Assembly: GCA_009783445.1 (NCBI GenBank) | Contig: WRFY01000125.1 | Span: 41,587-105,586, forward strand | DNA: 64,000 bases | Direction: 5' to 3' | Source of the DNA: Candidatus Azobacteroides sp. | GTDB lineage: Bacteria > Bacteroidota > Bacteroidia > Bacteroidales > Azobacteroidaceae | Part shown: piece by piece, positions 30,939-41,734 of the stretch | How the letters are laid out: each line of letters starts with the position of its first letter | How positions within the stretch are numbered: position 1 is the first letter of the stretch | Translations under genes and position numbers: made by a program | Notes under the pieces: generated by a model | What the model was told of the DNA's origin: nothing | The model's database searches: none | What the model saw: the letters and a program-made list of their open reading frames with translations, nothing else

Positions 30939-31943
30939 ATGACTTTACTCATTATTGTTGTCGTACTGGCTATTATCTTTGATTTTATCAATGGATTTCA
31001 TGATGCGGCAAATTCTATCGCGACGATTGTGACCACCCGAGTTTTAACGCCTTTTCAGGCGGTACTCTGGGCTGCCTCTTTTAACTTTATCGCTTTTTTT
31101 GTTGCTAAATATTTTATTGGCGGCTTTGGAATTGCGGAGACGGTTTCCAAAGTGGTCTGGGAAGAATTTATTACGCTTCCTATCATCCTTTCGGGATTGT
31201 TGGCGGCCATTGCATGGAACTTGTTGACCTGGCGATTGGGTATTCCCTCCTCGTCCTCGCATACGCTCATCGGCGGATTTGGAGGGGCGGCTATTTGTGG
31301 AAGCGGATTCCAATCTATTCATGGAGGAGTGATTATAAAAATCATTTCATTCATTTTTTTGGCGCCCCTCATTGGGATGGTTATTTCGGCTCTTATTACG
31401 ATCGGCGTAGTATGGGCGTTTAGAAAATCCAATCCGCGAAAAGCCGACAATATTTTCAAAAAGTTGCAATTGGTATCTTCCGGTTTGTTCAGTTTGGGAC
31501 ATGGAATGAACGATTCGCAGAAAGTAATGGGAATTATTGCTACGGCGATGATTGCTGTAGGCAAAATGGAATCGGTAGATTCCATGCCGGATTGGATTCC
31601 TTTGACCTGTTTTGCCGCCATTGGAATGGGTACCATGATAGGAGGATGGCGCATCGTCAAGACGATGGGAAGCAAAATTACCAAGGTGACTCCGATAGAA
31701 GGCGTTTGCGCCGAAACAGCAGGAGCTATTACCCTGTTTATCACCGAAATACTGAAAATACCTGTAAGCACTACGCATACCATTACAGGCGCTATCATGG
31801 GAGTGGGCGCTGTGAAACGACTATCGGCCGTCCGGTGGGGCATCACGATTAATTTGCTTTGGGCTTGGATATTGACGATACCCGTGAGCGCTTTGCTCGC
31901 CGGGTTCATTTATCTGGTGGTACGTTTACTGGGAATTCAGTAA
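30939..31943 (+). CDS. Inorganic phosphate transporter, PiT family
   Basis: FDFINGFHDAANSIATIV and GHGMNDSQKVMGI signatures. Confidence 0.95.
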   Translation: MTLLIIVVVLAIIFDFINGFHDAANSIATIVTTRVLTPFQAVLWAASFNFIAFFVAKYFIGGFGIAETVSKVVWEEFITLPIILSGLLAAIAWNLLTWRLGIPSSSSHTLIGGFGGAAICGSGFQSIHGGVIIKIISFIFLAPLIGMVISALITIGVVWAFRKSNPRKADNIFKKLQLVSSGLFSLGHGMNDSQKVMGIIATAMIAVGKMESVDSMPDWIPLTCFAAIGMGTMIGGWRIVKTMGSKITKVTPIEGVCAETAGAITLFITEILKIPVSTTHTITGAIMGVGAVKRLSAVRWGITINLLWAWILTIPVSALLAGFIYLVVRLLGIQ

Positions 31944-33796
31944 GCAAGGGTATGATCCTTCTGTTGCGTCTCGCTTTCGGGCTCAGTCAAGCGGAACAGA
32001 AAGTCGCGTTCTTCTTCCGACAAGAAAGGACTTAAGCAGTCGTATACCTTTTGATGGTAATCGTTCAACCAGCGAATTTCCTCTGGACTCATCAGCGACC
32101 AGTCGATTAGTTTTTTGTCTATGGGACAGAGCGTTAAAATTTCAAAAGCGTAGTATTCTCCGAATTCGGTAATTCGGTAAGGAATGACGAGAAGAAGATT
32201 TTCTATGCGGATCCCATATTGGCCGGCTTTGTACAAACCCGGCTCGTTGGAAACAACCATCCCGGGTTGAAGCTCCGTAGGATTGTAATTCATGCGAATA
32301 CTTTGCGGCCCTTCGTGTACGTTCAGAAAATGGCCAACGCCATGTCCAGTACCATGCAGGAAGTTTTGTCCTTCTTTCCAAATAAATTGACGAGCCAAAA
32401 CATCCAATTGCGTTCCGACCGTTCCTTGAGGAAATGCAATGCAGGACAATTGGATATTCCCCTTCAACAGATGAGTAAAATCTTTTTTCATTTCATCCGT
32501 TACAGCGCCTGTGGCAAGAGAACGGGTAATATCGGTAGTGCCATCGAAATACTGTGCACCCGAATCGATCAATAAAATTCCTTCCGGTAAAACAGGAACA
32601 TTCGTTTCCTCTGTGGGCGAATAGTGAACAATTGCGCTGTGAGCTCCGTAAGCGGCAATCGTTTCGAAACTTTCGCTGAAAAAATAAACCTGTTCACTTC
32701 GAAATTTCTTCAGTTGACGACTGACATCTAATTCAGTAATCGTTTGTCTTTCGTCCATTTGTTTATTCAGCCCATAAAGAAATTTCATCCAAGCGACGCC
32801 GTCTCTTTGCATGGCGTTGCGAAATCCGGCTATTTCCGTTTCATTTTTAACGGATTTCAAACGATCTACCGGATGGGTCGACAATTCTTTGATTGTGCAA
32901 GATTTGGGAATGGCGGTATATAGGCGGTAATTGATTTTGTTTGGAGTAATCAGCACGCAAGTTTCCGAAGAAAGATTTTGGATATACGGGTAAACGGTTT
33001 CGTATTCGGCCAAAAGAATCCCTTCGTTCTGCAAATATTCGGTCGTTTCGGGAGTCAGTTTTTGAGGATCGATAAAAAGAACAATTTCTTTTTCCGAAAC
33101 CACGGCATAACACACGCTTACCGGATTGTACTCAATATCGTTTCCCCGCAAATTAAACAGCCAAGCAATGGAATCTAAAGAAGCCAACAGCGTGCAATCG
33201 CATGCGTTCGCCCGCATCTCATTGAGTAAACGGCTGATTTTACTGCGCGCATTTTCTCCAGAAAAATGATCGGAAAGGATAAAAGCTTTATGAAGAGGAA
33301 TCGCCGGACGATTTTTCCAGATTGCATCATAAGGAGCAAAATCGGATTGCACTTGAATGCGGTACTTTTCGAAATAAGCGCTTAACGACAAAGCGTCGGA
33401 AGCGGCATAGACAGAGCCTTCAAAAGCAACGCAATTACCGGAAGACAATTGATTTTTAATCCACTCTTCCGGAGTGGGAACGCCGGGCAGTCCCATTCGA
33501 AACAATTCGATGCCGCTGTGCCGGAGTTGATTTTCAGCTTGCAAAAAATAGCGGGAATCGGTCCACAATCCTGCTTTATCCAAAGTTACGGCCACAGTGC
33601 CAGCCGATCCGGTGAATCCAGAAATCCATTGGCGTGTTTTCCAATGATCGGGCGTATATTCCCCTATGTGTGGATCAGTCGTTGGAATCATGCACGCATG
33701 GACATTTTCCTTGTGCATGATTTCCCGCAAAGCCTCTAAAGGAGATGTCGAAATGCTGGAAATTTGCGTCCTGTTTTCCTGCCGTTTTCCGTTCAT
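31937..33796 (-). CDS. Aminopeptidase P family Xaa-Pro peptidase (M24)
   Basis: LLIDSGAQYFDGTTDITRSLA, HGTGHGVGHFLNVHEGP, PGMVVSNEPGLYKAGQYGIRIENL. Confidence 0.95.
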   Translation of the reverse strand: MNGKRQENRTQISSISTSPLEALREIMHKENVHACMIPTTDPHIGEYTPDHWKTRQWISGFTGSAGTVAVTLDKAGLWTDSRYFLQAENQLRHSGIELFRMGLPGVPTPEEWIKNQLSSGNCVAFEGSVYAASDALSLSAYFEKYRIQVQSDFAPYDAIWKNRPAIPLHKAFILSDHFSGENARSKISRLLNEMRANACDCTLLASLDSIAWLFNLRGNDIEYNPVSVCYAVVSEKEIVLFIDPQKLTPETTEYLQNEGILLAEYETVYPYIQNLSSETCVLITPNKINYRLYTAIPKSCTIKELSTHPVDRLKSVKNETEIAGFRNAMQRDGVAWMKFLYGLNKQMDERQTITELDVSRQLKKFRSEQVYFFSESFETIAAYGAHSAIVHYSPTEETNVPVLPEGILLIDSGAQYFDGTTDITRSLATGAVTDEMKKDFTHLLKGNIQLSCIAFPQGTVGTQLDVLARQFIWKEGQNFLHGTGHGVGHFLNVHEGPQSIRMNYNPTELQPGMVVSNEPGLYKAGQYGIRIENLLLVIPYRITEFGEYYAFEILTLCPIDKKLIDWSLMSPEEIRWLNDYHQKVYDCLSPFLSEEERDFLFRLTEPESETQQKDHTLAY

Positions 33797-33823
33797 TTTA
33801 TTCGATGATTGAGGTTATTATTA

Positions 33824-34477
33824 TTATTCGCTTTGAGTTGCTATCTGTTTCTCTTCCGCCTGTTTTTCTTCCAACAATTGTTTCTCCTCCTCTGCTCTTT
33901 TCACATACACCTCTTCCCAAACGACCCAAAAAATAAAAATGATTAGATAATAGATGTACCTGAAAATGCCATCGTGTAAGGAATCAAAACGTTCGCTATG
34001 TCCATTGGTCAACACGACGATTAAACCAATTCGAATAATGTTGTAAATAGTTAGTACAATACACCCCAAAGGGATATACCACAATTTGTTCCATTGAAAT
34101 TTTCCTTTGAGCGTCAACCGATAAAAAGTCATAATGCCGCAGAAAATAAACAACTGCTTAATGCCGATGCATCCCCAAATAATAAAGATATGAATGCCGC
34201 CATTGGGGAAAAATAAAGTAGTGTCGTCTACGATTAAGCTCTGCGTCTTGGGAAGCAAAAGGATAAACCAAGCAGTTGCTTGCGTCAGATAAAAACAGGC
34301 CGTATGAAACCACGCTGGAGTGACGTTCTTTCCCAAGAAGTACATGTATTCGCTGTCTCTATCTCCCTCAATCGTCAGTTTCCAACTCACATGAAAAAAG
34401 AAAAGAAGCCCCAAGAAATAAATTACGCCTTTATAGGGTGCAATTGTCCTCCACACTGAGGCAAATGACATACTCAT
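33824..34477 (-). CDS. Exosortase/archaeosortase family protein
   Basis: Multi-pass protein with Cys (WGCIGIKQLF), Arg (NIIRIGLIVV) and His (SLHDGIFRYIYY) positioned like the exosortase Cys-Arg-His triad. Confidence 0.82.
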   Translation of the reverse strand: MSMSFASVWRTIAPYKGVIYFLGLLFFFHVSWKLTIEGDRDSEYMYFLGKNVTPAWFHTACFYLTQATAWFILLLPKTQSLIVDDTTLFFPNGGIHIFIIWGCIGIKQLFIFCGIMTFYRLTLKGKFQWNKLWYIPLGCIVLTIYNIIRIGLIVVLTNGHSERFDSLHDGIFRYIYYLIIFIFWVVWEEVYVKRAEEEKQLLEEKQAEEKQIATQSE

Positions 34478-34524
34478 TTTGTAAGGTATTATAATGGTAA
34501 TTTAAATTGGTAATTCAAATTGAA

Positions 34525-34569
34525 TGTACAAAGTTAGTATTTTTCTGGGAAAAATATTAACTTTGTACA
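34525..34569. promoter_or_regulatory. 45-bp palindrome carrying two mirrored -7 boxes (TAACTTTG on each strand)
   Basis: TGTACAAAGTTAGTATTTTTC-TGG-GAAAAATATTAACTTTGTACA: 21-bp arms with one mismatch, between divergent genes. Confidence 0.8.
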
Positions 34570-34611
34570 AAATCAATGCGTGAAGGCGCTAATTAAGAGA
34601 GATTCATAATA

Positions 34612-35253
34612 ATGCAAATAAAAATATTTGAATTCAATCCGGTTTCTGTAAATACCTATTTGATTTACGATGAAACCAAAGAGGCAGCCCTTATTGATTG
34701 TGGGGCATCGTCTAAAAGAGAACAGGACGAACTAAAAGAATACATTCATTCTCAGGGTTTAAAAATAAAACGCCTGTTGAACACCCATCTTCATTTTGAT
34801 CATGTATTAGGTAATCGCTTTATTTTCGATACGTACGGAATAAAGCCTCAATACCACGAAGCGGACGATTCGATGCCGAATTTGCGAATGCAAGCCGGCA
34901 TGTTTGGATTTCCGATTCAATACGAATCGATAAGCGCCGAGCGTTTCATTGGCGACGCCGATATCATTTCGTTTGGAAATACCGCGCTATTAGCTTTACT
35001 GACTCCCGGACATTCGCCGGGAAGTCTTTCTTTTTATGATGAAAAAGACCATTGTGTATTTACGGGCGACGCCCTTTTCCAACACGACATCGGAAGAACC
35101 GATTTATGGGGAGGAAATGAAGAAATCTTGCTGCATTCGATCCGTACCAAATTGTTGACTTTGCCCGACGATACCATCTTGTATCCCGGACATGGGCCAT
35201 CGTCGACCATTGGAGAAGAAAAACAACACAATCCTTATTTACAACACCATTAA
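34612..35253 (+). CDS. MBL-fold metallo-hydrolase (glyoxalase II-like)
   Basis: LLNTHLHFDHVLGN (HxHxDH), TPGHSPGSLSFY, CVFTGDALF, LYPGHGPSSTIGEE. Confidence 0.93.
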   Translation: MQIKIFEFNPVSVNTYLIYDETKEAALIDCGASSKREQDELKEYIHSQGLKIKRLLNTHLHFDHVLGNRFIFDTYGIKPQYHEADDSMPNLRMQAGMFGFPIQYESISAERFIGDADIISFGNTALLALLTPGHSPGSLSFYDEKDHCVFTGDALFQHDIGRTDLWGGNEEILLHSIRTKLLTLPDDTILYPGHGPSSTIGEEKQHNPYLQHH

Positions 35254-35256
35254 GTT

Positions 35257-38172
35257 ATGAATAATCATAAGTGTATTTCAACATCTCTTTCAAAAGAATT
35301 GGGAAAAGGCGGATTTGTTTCCCGCCATTTGGGAGTGAACGAAAAAGAGATTGAAACCATGATGGCCAAAATCGGCGTCAATAGTTTGGAACAACTCATC
35401 GAAGAAACGATTCCGGAGAATATTCGTTTAAAAAATGAACTGGAACTTCCAGAAGCAATGACCGAACGAGAATACATGGAACATATAGCCGAAGTAGCTT
35501 CCAAAAATGAACTATTTACTTCGTATATTGGCATGGGTTGGTATGATACCTGTACGCCTCCGGCCATTATCCGCAATGTGTTTGAAAATCCGGTTTGGTA
35601 TACTTCCTATACGCCCTACCAGGCTGAAATTTCACAGGGACGCCTCGAAGCCTTATTGAATTTTCAAACCATGATCTGTGATTTGACGGCGCTTCCCCTG
35701 GCCAATTGTTCGCTTCTCGATGAAGCGACTGCCGCAGCCGAAGCCGCCCACATGCTTTTCCAAACTCGAAGTCGAGAACAAATCAAGCAGAATGCGAACC
35801 TATTGTTTGTCGACCAGAAAATATTCGATTCTACCTTAGCCGTCTTGCATACTCGGACACAACCGCAAGGCATTCGACTTGTTATAGGCGATTACCGGCA
35901 ATGGGATCAAATAGTCGAATCGCTGCAAGGGCAACTATTCGGAGCGCTGTTGCAATATCCCAACGCCGACGGATCAGTAGGAGATTACCAGACCTTGGTA
36001 GAAAAAGTTCATGCGCAAGGAGCTAAAGTAGCCGTCGCTGCCGATTTGTTGAGTTTGTGTTTGTTGACTCCTCCGGGAGAATGGGGCGCCGACGTGGTTT
36101 TCGGTTCTTCCCAGCGGTTTGGAATTCCGATGTATTACGGAGGACCTTCTGCCGCTTATTTTGCGGCAAAAGAAGAATACAAACGCTACTTGCCGGGAAG
36201 AATCATTGGCATTTCCAAAGACGTCTATGGAAAAAGAGCTTTGCGATTGGCCTTGCAGACCCGCGAACAGCATATCAAACGGGAAAAAGCCACCAGCAAC
36301 ATTTGCACGGCGCAAGCTTTGTTAGCCACCATGTCTTCATTTTATGCAATCTATCATGGTCCGGAAGGATTGAAAAAAATAGCTGAAAGAATTCATGCGT
36401 ATGCCGGTTTTCTTGCTGACGAATTATCGAAAATGGCTTATGTACAAGAAAATAAAAACTATTTCGATACTTTGAAAATAGATTTGCCTCTGGACGCTTC
36501 GATGGATATTTTGCGGGAAACTGCGTTAGAATGTAAAGTCAATCTCCGTTACTTTGAAGACGGAAAGATAGGGATCAGCATCGACGAAACGACATTGCCG
36601 GAAGATATAGGCGTTTTGCTGTACATCTTTTCGTCGGCAATCCAAAAAGAAATTTTGCTGGAAAGAGATATTCCAGAACAGATTTATCTGGATGCTTCCT
36701 TGCTGCGGACCTCTCCATATCTGACTCACGAAGTTTTCCATGCGTATCATACCGAAACGGAATTGATGCGTTACATTAAAAAATTAGAACGACGCGATAT
36801 TTCGTTGGCTCACTCCATGATTTCTTTAGGTTCTTGTACCATGAAGTTGAATGCGGCTGCGGAAATGTTGCCGTTAAACGATCCCCATTGGGCCAACATT
36901 CATCCATACGCTCCGGAAGATCAAGTAGAAGGATACAGCGAACTGATAGAAAATCTATCCTCGTATTTGGGCTGTATTACCGGTTTGCCGGGAGTCAGTT
37001 TCCAACCCAATTCAGGAGCCGCTGGAGAATACGCCGGTTTGATGACCATTCGCGAATACCTCAAGTCGACAGGACAGGGGCAGCGGAACATTGTTCTCAT
37101 TCCGGCCTCCGCGCACGGAACCAATCCGGCATCGGCTATTCAGGCCGGATTTCAAACTTTAACCATCCAGTGCGATCCCCACGGCAATACGGATATAAAC
37201 GATTTGAAAATAAAAGCGGAAGAGAACAAAGAAAACCTGGCGGCTTTTATGATTACGTATCCTTCTACGCATGGCATCTTTGAAGCCAACATTGTAGAGA
37301 TGTGCCGGATTGTCCATGTCAACGGCGGACAGGTATACATGGATGGCGCCAACATGAACGCCCAGGTAGGCCTCACCCACCCCGGATATATCGGAGCCGA
37401 CGTTTGCCATTTGAATCTTCACAAAACGTTTGCAATTCCCCATGGAGGAGGCGGCCCGGGCGAAGGTCCGATCTGCGTAGCTCCTCATCTGATCCCGTTT
37501 TTACCATCCCATCCCGAAAAAGACGGTTCCTGTCGAAATACGGTAGCTTCCTCTCCTTTCGGCAGCGCCGGAATTTTGCCGATTACTTATGGATACATCC
37601 GAATGATGGGCGCTTCCGGCTTGGTTTTGGCCACCCAGATAGCCATTTTGAACGCCAATTATTTGGCTTCCCAATTGGAAGACGCTTACGGAATCGTATA
37701 CAAAGGCGCGCAATCGCGCGTAGGACACGAATTAATTCTCGAATGCCGAAACATCAAATTGTATTCGGGAATCGACGAAACGGATATTGCAAAACGTTTG
37801 ATCGACTTTGGATTTCATGCGCCGACGCTTTCTTTTCCTGTGCACGGTACCTTGATGATCGAACCAACCGAAAGCGAAAGTTTGGCCGAATTGGATCGTT
37901 TTGTGGAAGCCATGATTACAATTCGGAAAGAAATCGAAGAAATAGCCCAAGGACTTTCTGCCAAAGACGACAATGTATTGATCAATGCGCCTCATCCGCA
38001 ATACGAAGTCTGCGGCAACGAATGGAAACATCCGTATTCGCGGACAAAAGCGGCTTTCCCGCTCCCGTGGCTTCAAGAAAACAAATTTTGGGTCAATGTA
38101 GCGCGTGTAGATAACGCTTTCGGCGACCGGAATCTAATAGCGACGCAATGTCCTGAAGCAATTTGCAGTTGA
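35257..38172 (+). CDS. gcvP: Glycine dehydrogenase (decarboxylating), P-protein
   Basis: 971 aa; N-terminal FVSRHLGVNEKEIETM, PLP region CHLNLHKTFAIPHGGGGPGEGPI. Confidence 0.96.
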   Translation: MNNHKCISTSLSKELGKGGFVSRHLGVNEKEIETMMAKIGVNSLEQLIEETIPENIRLKNELELPEAMTEREYMEHIAEVASKNELFTSYIGMGWYDTCTPPAIIRNVFENPVWYTSYTPYQAEISQGRLEALLNFQTMICDLTALPLANCSLLDEATAAAEAAHMLFQTRSREQIKQNANLLFVDQKIFDSTLAVLHTRTQPQGIRLVIGDYRQWDQIVESLQGQLFGALLQYPNADGSVGDYQTLVEKVHAQGAKVAVAADLLSLCLLTPPGEWGADVVFGSSQRFGIPMYYGGPSAAYFAAKEEYKRYLPGRIIGISKDVYGKRALRLALQTREQHIKREKATSNICTAQALLATMSSFYAIYHGPEGLKKIAERIHAYAGFLADELSKMAYVQENKNYFDTLKIDLPLDASMDILRETALECKVNLRYFEDGKIGISIDETTLPEDIGVLLYIFSSAIQKEILLERDIPEQIYLDASLLRTSPYLTHEVFHAYHTETELMRYIKKLERRDISLAHSMISLGSCTMKLNAAAEMLPLNDPHWANIHPYAPEDQVEGYSELIENLSSYLGCITGLPGVSFQPNSGAAGEYAGLMTIREYLKSTGQGQRNIVLIPASAHGTNPASAIQAGFQTLTIQCDPHGNTDINDLKIKAEENKENLAAFMITYPSTHGIFEANIVEMCRIVHVNGGQVYMDGANMNAQVGLTHPGYIGADVCHLNLHKTFAIPHGGGGPGEGPICVAPHLIPFLPSHPEKDGSCRNTVASSPFGSAGILPITYGYIRMMGASGLVLATQIAILNANYLASQLEDAYGIVYKGAQSRVGHELILECRNIKLYSGIDETDIAKRLIDFGFHAPTLSFPVHGTLMIEPTESESLAELDRFVEAMITIRKEIEEIAQGLSAKDDNVLINAPHPQYEVCGNEWKHPYSRTKAAFPLPWLQENKFWVNVARVDNAFGDRNLIATQCPEAICS

Positions 38173-38221
38173 TTCCATTTGATTTTGTAGAACGCCACTC
38201 AACCCTAAAATCCTTAAAATA

Positions 38222-38249
38222 AAAAAACTCGCTGATTTAGCGAGTTTTA
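38222..38249 (-). terminator. Intrinsic terminator of tRNA-Ser
   Basis: Minus strand AAAACTCGCT-AAATC-AGCGAGTTTTTTTATTTT: 10-bp stem followed by a T-tract. Confidence 0.75.
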
Positions 38250-38253
38250 GGGG

Positions 38254-38340
38254 CGGAAAGCGAGGGATTCGAACCCCCGGTACAGTTACCCGTACACCGC
38301 ATTTCGAGTGCGGCCCGATCGACCACTCCGGCAGCTTTCC
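38254..38340 (-). tRNA. tRNA-Ser (anticodon CGA)
   Basis: GGAAAGC...GCTTTCC acceptor stem, anticodon arm CCGCA-CTCGAAA-TGCGG, long variable arm, GGTTCGAATCC T-loop; CCA not encoded. Confidence 0.93.
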
Positions 38341-38462
38341 CTTTTTTCAAGATTTCAAAATTTTTCAAATTTTACGGTGCAAAAATACAATTTTATTGGT
38401 TACCAAAAAACGAAATCAAAATAAATATTGTTTTTCAAATCATAATAAATGAGTTTTATTTT

Positions 38463-39776
38463 TTATTTTTCCCGCATGAACACATTAATCGGCGTACCTC
38501 TCAGATTCCAATGTTTACGCAATTGGTTTTCCAAAAAGCGTTTGTAAGGTTCTTTTACCCATTGAGGCAAATTACAGAAAAACACAAAACTTGGAACTGC
38601 CGTATTCGGCAATTGAGTGATGTATTTAATTTTTACCACTTTTCCTTTATTCATAGGGGGAGGCGTTTTTTCAATGATCGGAAGCAAAACTTCATTTAGT
38701 TTATGAGTAGGTATTTTTGTTTTCCGTACCTCATAAACCTCTTTCGCTGTTTCCAAAACTTTGTATATCCGCTGTTTAGTAAGAGCCGAAGCAAAAATAA
38801 TCGGTACGTCGACCCATGGAGCTATTCGTTCGCGGACCGCATTTTCAAAAACGCTGATCACTTGCTGATTTTTGTTTTCAACCAAATCCCATTTGTTTAC
38901 TACAATTACCAGGCCTTTTTTATTCTTTTGAATCAATGAGAAAATATTAATGTCCTGCGATTCGATTCCGCGAGTGGCGTCGATCATCAAGATGCAGACG
39001 TCTGCATTTTCGATGGCGCGAATGGCGCGAATCACCGAATAGTATTCCAAATCTTCATTTACTTTCCCTTTTTTACGAATTCCTGCTGTATCGACTAAAT
39101 AAAATGTGAGTCCGAATTTATTATAAAGGGTATAAATAGAATCGCGCGTAGTACCTGCAATATCCGTTACAATATTTCGCTCTTCCCCTATAAAAGCATT
39201 GAGTAGGGAAGATTTACCAGAATTGGGACGGCCTACTATTGCTATTTTGGGAAAATCTTCTTCCCCGCTTTCTTCCGGTTTTTTAGTAAATTTGGCAACC
39301 AACGCATCCAATAAATCGCCTGTGCCGGAACCGTTGATAGCGGAAATATTGTAGGGGTCTCCCAATCCCAAGGCATAAAATTCGGCCGATTGAGGATATA
39401 ATTCAAATGTATCCGCTTTATTGGAAACGAGGATAACCGGTTTTTTCCCTTTGCGAAGCATGGCTGCCACTTGCTGATCCAAATCGGTTGTTCCATGCAA
39501 AACATCTACTAAAAATAAAATGACATCGGCCTCTTCAATGGCAATTTGAACTTGTTTGTTGATTTCTTCTTCAAAAATGTCTTCCGAATTTACCACCCAC
39601 CCGCCGGTATCAATGACCGAAAATTCCTGTCCTCCCCATTCCGCCTTACCATATTGGCGATCGCGGGTAGTACCGGAGGTTTCATCCACAATGGCTTGCC
39701 TACTTTGAGTCAAACGATTGAATAAGGCTGATTTGCCCACATTGGGACGACCTACTATGGCTACAATATTACTCAT
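38463..39776 (-). CDS. der: Ribosome biogenesis GTPase Der (EngA)
   Basis: Two G domains: [14 protein letters not shown] and [14 protein letters not shown]. Confidence 0.96.
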   Translation of the reverse strand: MSNIVAIVGRPNVGKSALFNRLTQSRQAIVDETSGTTRDRQYGKAEWGGQEFSVIDTGGWVVNSEDIFEEEINKQVQIAIEEADVILFLVDVLHGTTDLDQQVAAMLRKGKKPVILVSNKADTFELYPQSAEFYALGLGDPYNISAINGSGTGDLLDALVAKFTKKPEESGEEDFPKIAIVGRPNSGKSSLLNAFIGEERNIVTDIAGTTRDSIYTLYNKFGLTFYLVDTAGIRKKGKVNEDLEYYSVIRAIRAIENADVCILMIDATRGIESQDINIFSLIQKNKKGLVIVVNKWDLVENKNQQVISVFENAVRERIAPWVDVPIIFASALTKQRIYKVLETAKEVYEVRKTKIPTHKLNEVLLPIIEKTPPPMNKGKVVKIKYITQLPNTAVPSFVFFCNLPQWVKEPYKRFLENQLRKHWNLRGTPINVFMREK

Positions 39777-39789
39777 ATTTTTGTATGCT

Positions 39790-40671
39790 TCATTCTAATT
39801 TATATCCAAAACTTTTCAGCAATTGATCTCTGTTTCTCCAATCTTTTTCTACTTTGACGAATATTTCGAGAAAGATTTTTTTGTTGAAAAACTTTTCTAT
39901 CTCTTTTCGCGCCATAGAACCTACTTTTTTGATCGCTTTTCCTTTATCGCCGATAATTATTCCTTTCTGGGAATCTCGCTCCACCACAATCAGCGTTTTG
40001 ATCCGGATGATGTCTTTCGATTCTTCAAAAGCCTCTACCACTACTTCTACCGAATAGGGTATTTCTTTCTGGTAGTACAAAAAGATTTTTTCGCGTATGA
40101 TTTCGGTCACAAAAAAGCGAGCTGGACGGTCGGTCATAGCGTCTTTTTCAAAGTAGGGCGGCGATTCGGGAATCAACTCTTCAATCCTTTTTTTCAAGTA
40201 ATCGATATTAAATCGATGAATAGCCGATAAAGGGATAATTTCCGCTTGCGGAAGTATTTCTTTCCATTCGATTACTTTTTCTTCCAGTTCTTTCTGATTA
40301 GAAAGATCTATTTTATTAATAATCAACAAAATAGGAGAACTAACCGCTTTTACCTTCTGGAGAAAAAAATCATTTTTATCCGGTTTTTCAACGACGTCGC
40401 TTACATAAACCAATACATCTGCATCGTTCAAAGCCGATTCGGAAAAATTGAGCATATTTTCCTGGAGTTTGTAACTGGGACGGAGAACGCCCGGCGTATC
40501 GGAATACACGATTTGCATATCTTCCGTATTGACGATTCCCATAATCCGATGGCGGGTCGTTTGTGCCTTAGAAGTGATGATGGAGAGTTTTTCTCCTACC
40601 AAAAGATTCATCAAGGTAGACTTACCCACATTCGGATTTCCAACGATATTTACAAATCCTGATTTATGCAT
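39790..40671 (-). CDS. era: GTPase Era
   Basis: [33 protein letters not shown] and C-terminal KH domain ([25 protein letters not shown]). Confidence 0.96.
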   Translation of the reverse strand: MHKSGFVNIVGNPNVGKSTLMNLLVGEKLSIITSKAQTTRHRIMGIVNTEDMQIVYSDTPGVLRPSYKLQENMLNFSESALNDADVLVYVSDVVEKPDKNDFFLQKVKAVSSPILLIINKIDLSNQKELEEKVIEWKEILPQAEIIPLSAIHRFNIDYLKKRIEELIPESPPYFEKDAMTDRPARFFVTEIIREKIFLYYQKEIPYSVEVVVEAFEESKDIIRIKTLIVVERDSQKGIIIGDKGKAIKKVGSMARKEIEKFFNKKIFLEIFVKVEKDWRNRDQLLKSFGYKLE

Positions 40672-40692
40672 ACAAAAAGAATGAAAAAGCCT

Positions 40693-41706
40693 TTACGCGC
40701 TTCCGTTTGTTAGATTATATCCCCATTTCAAATAAGTAGCGCCCCAGGTAAAACCTGCGCCAAAAGCCGTAAGAATGAGATTATCGCCTTTATGCAAGCG
40801 AGGTTCCCATTCCCATAAACAAATCGGGATCGTTCCAGCGCTGGTATTTCCGTATTTGTCGATATTGATCATCACTTTTTCGATAGGAATTTCCAAACGA
40901 TCTGCTACCAAGTCAATAATCCGCATATTGGCTTGATGCGGTACAATCCAGTGAATTTGATCCCTCGATAAATTGTTTCTTTTGATCAACTCTTCGCATG
41001 CACTGACCATGTTGGAAATGGCATGTTTGAATACCACTTTGCCATCTTGCCAGATGTAATGAAGCCGATTGTTGATCGTTTCGTGGGAGGAAGGATTGAC
41101 CGAACCGCCTCCGTACATGTGTAAATACTCCGGAGAACTTCCATCGGAATACAATACGGAATCCATTATTCCTATTGGCTCGGTAGTGGCTTCCAGCAAA
41201 GCGCAACCGCAACCATCTCCAAAAATAGGACAGGTGTTTCTGTCCTCATAATCGGTGACTGTAGAAAGTACATCTCCCGCAATCACCATTACTTTTTTAT
41301 ACTTTCCGGAAACAATAAAACTTTCCGCCACTTCTAAGGCGTAAATGAAACCGCTGCATGCAGCTTCCAAATCGAAACCGAAGGCTCGCGTCATTCCTGT
41401 TTGAGCTGCAGTCAAGGCCGCCGAGCAAGGCAGCAGGTAATCGGGGGTAGAGGTTGCAAAAACGACTGCGTCTACTGAAAGCGGATCGAAATTATGCCGG
41501 CTTTTCAAATCTTCTACGGCTTTTGTTGCCAACCACGAAACTCCTCGTCCCTCTTCCGCCTTCAAAATTCTTCTTTCCTTGATGCCAATCCTTTTGATAA
41601 TCCATTCGTCGGATGTTTCGACCATCGTGGACAGTTCTTCGTTGGTCAAGCGGTAATTAGGAACATAACTGCCTACGCCTGTAATAACAGCATAAATCTT
41701 ACTCAT
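40693..41706 (-). CDS. fabH: 3-oxoacyl-ACP synthase III
   Basis: TGVGSYVPNYRLTNEELS, DLEAACSGFIYAL (Cys), HQANMRII, GNTSAGTIP. Start at MSKIYAV; the track's 75-aa N-terminal extension is upstream leader. Confidence 0.95.
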   Translation of the reverse strand: MSKIYAVITGVGSYVPNYRLTNEELSTMVETSDEWIIKRIGIKERRILKAEEGRGVSWLATKAVEDLKSRHNFDPLSVDAVVFATSTPDYLLPCSAALTAAQTGMTRAFGFDLEAACSGFIYALEVAESFIVSGKYKKVMVIAGDVLSTVTDYEDRNTCPIFGDGCGCALLEATTEPIGIMDSVLYSDGSSPEYLHMYGGGSVNPSSHETINNRLHYIWQDGKVVFKHAISNMVSACEELIKRNNLSRDQIHWIVPHQANMRIIDLVADRLEIPIEKVMINIDKYGNTSAGTIPICLWEWEPRLHKGDNLILTAFGAGFTWGATYLKWGYNLTNGSA

Positions 41707-41734
41707 ATCATCCCTATAAAACGTTAATAGAAAT

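Noticed and set aside
37302-38114. 270-aa same-strand, other-frame ORF inside gcvP
   Set aside because: Out-of-frame shadow of gcvP; Arg/Ser/Phe-rich with no family signature.
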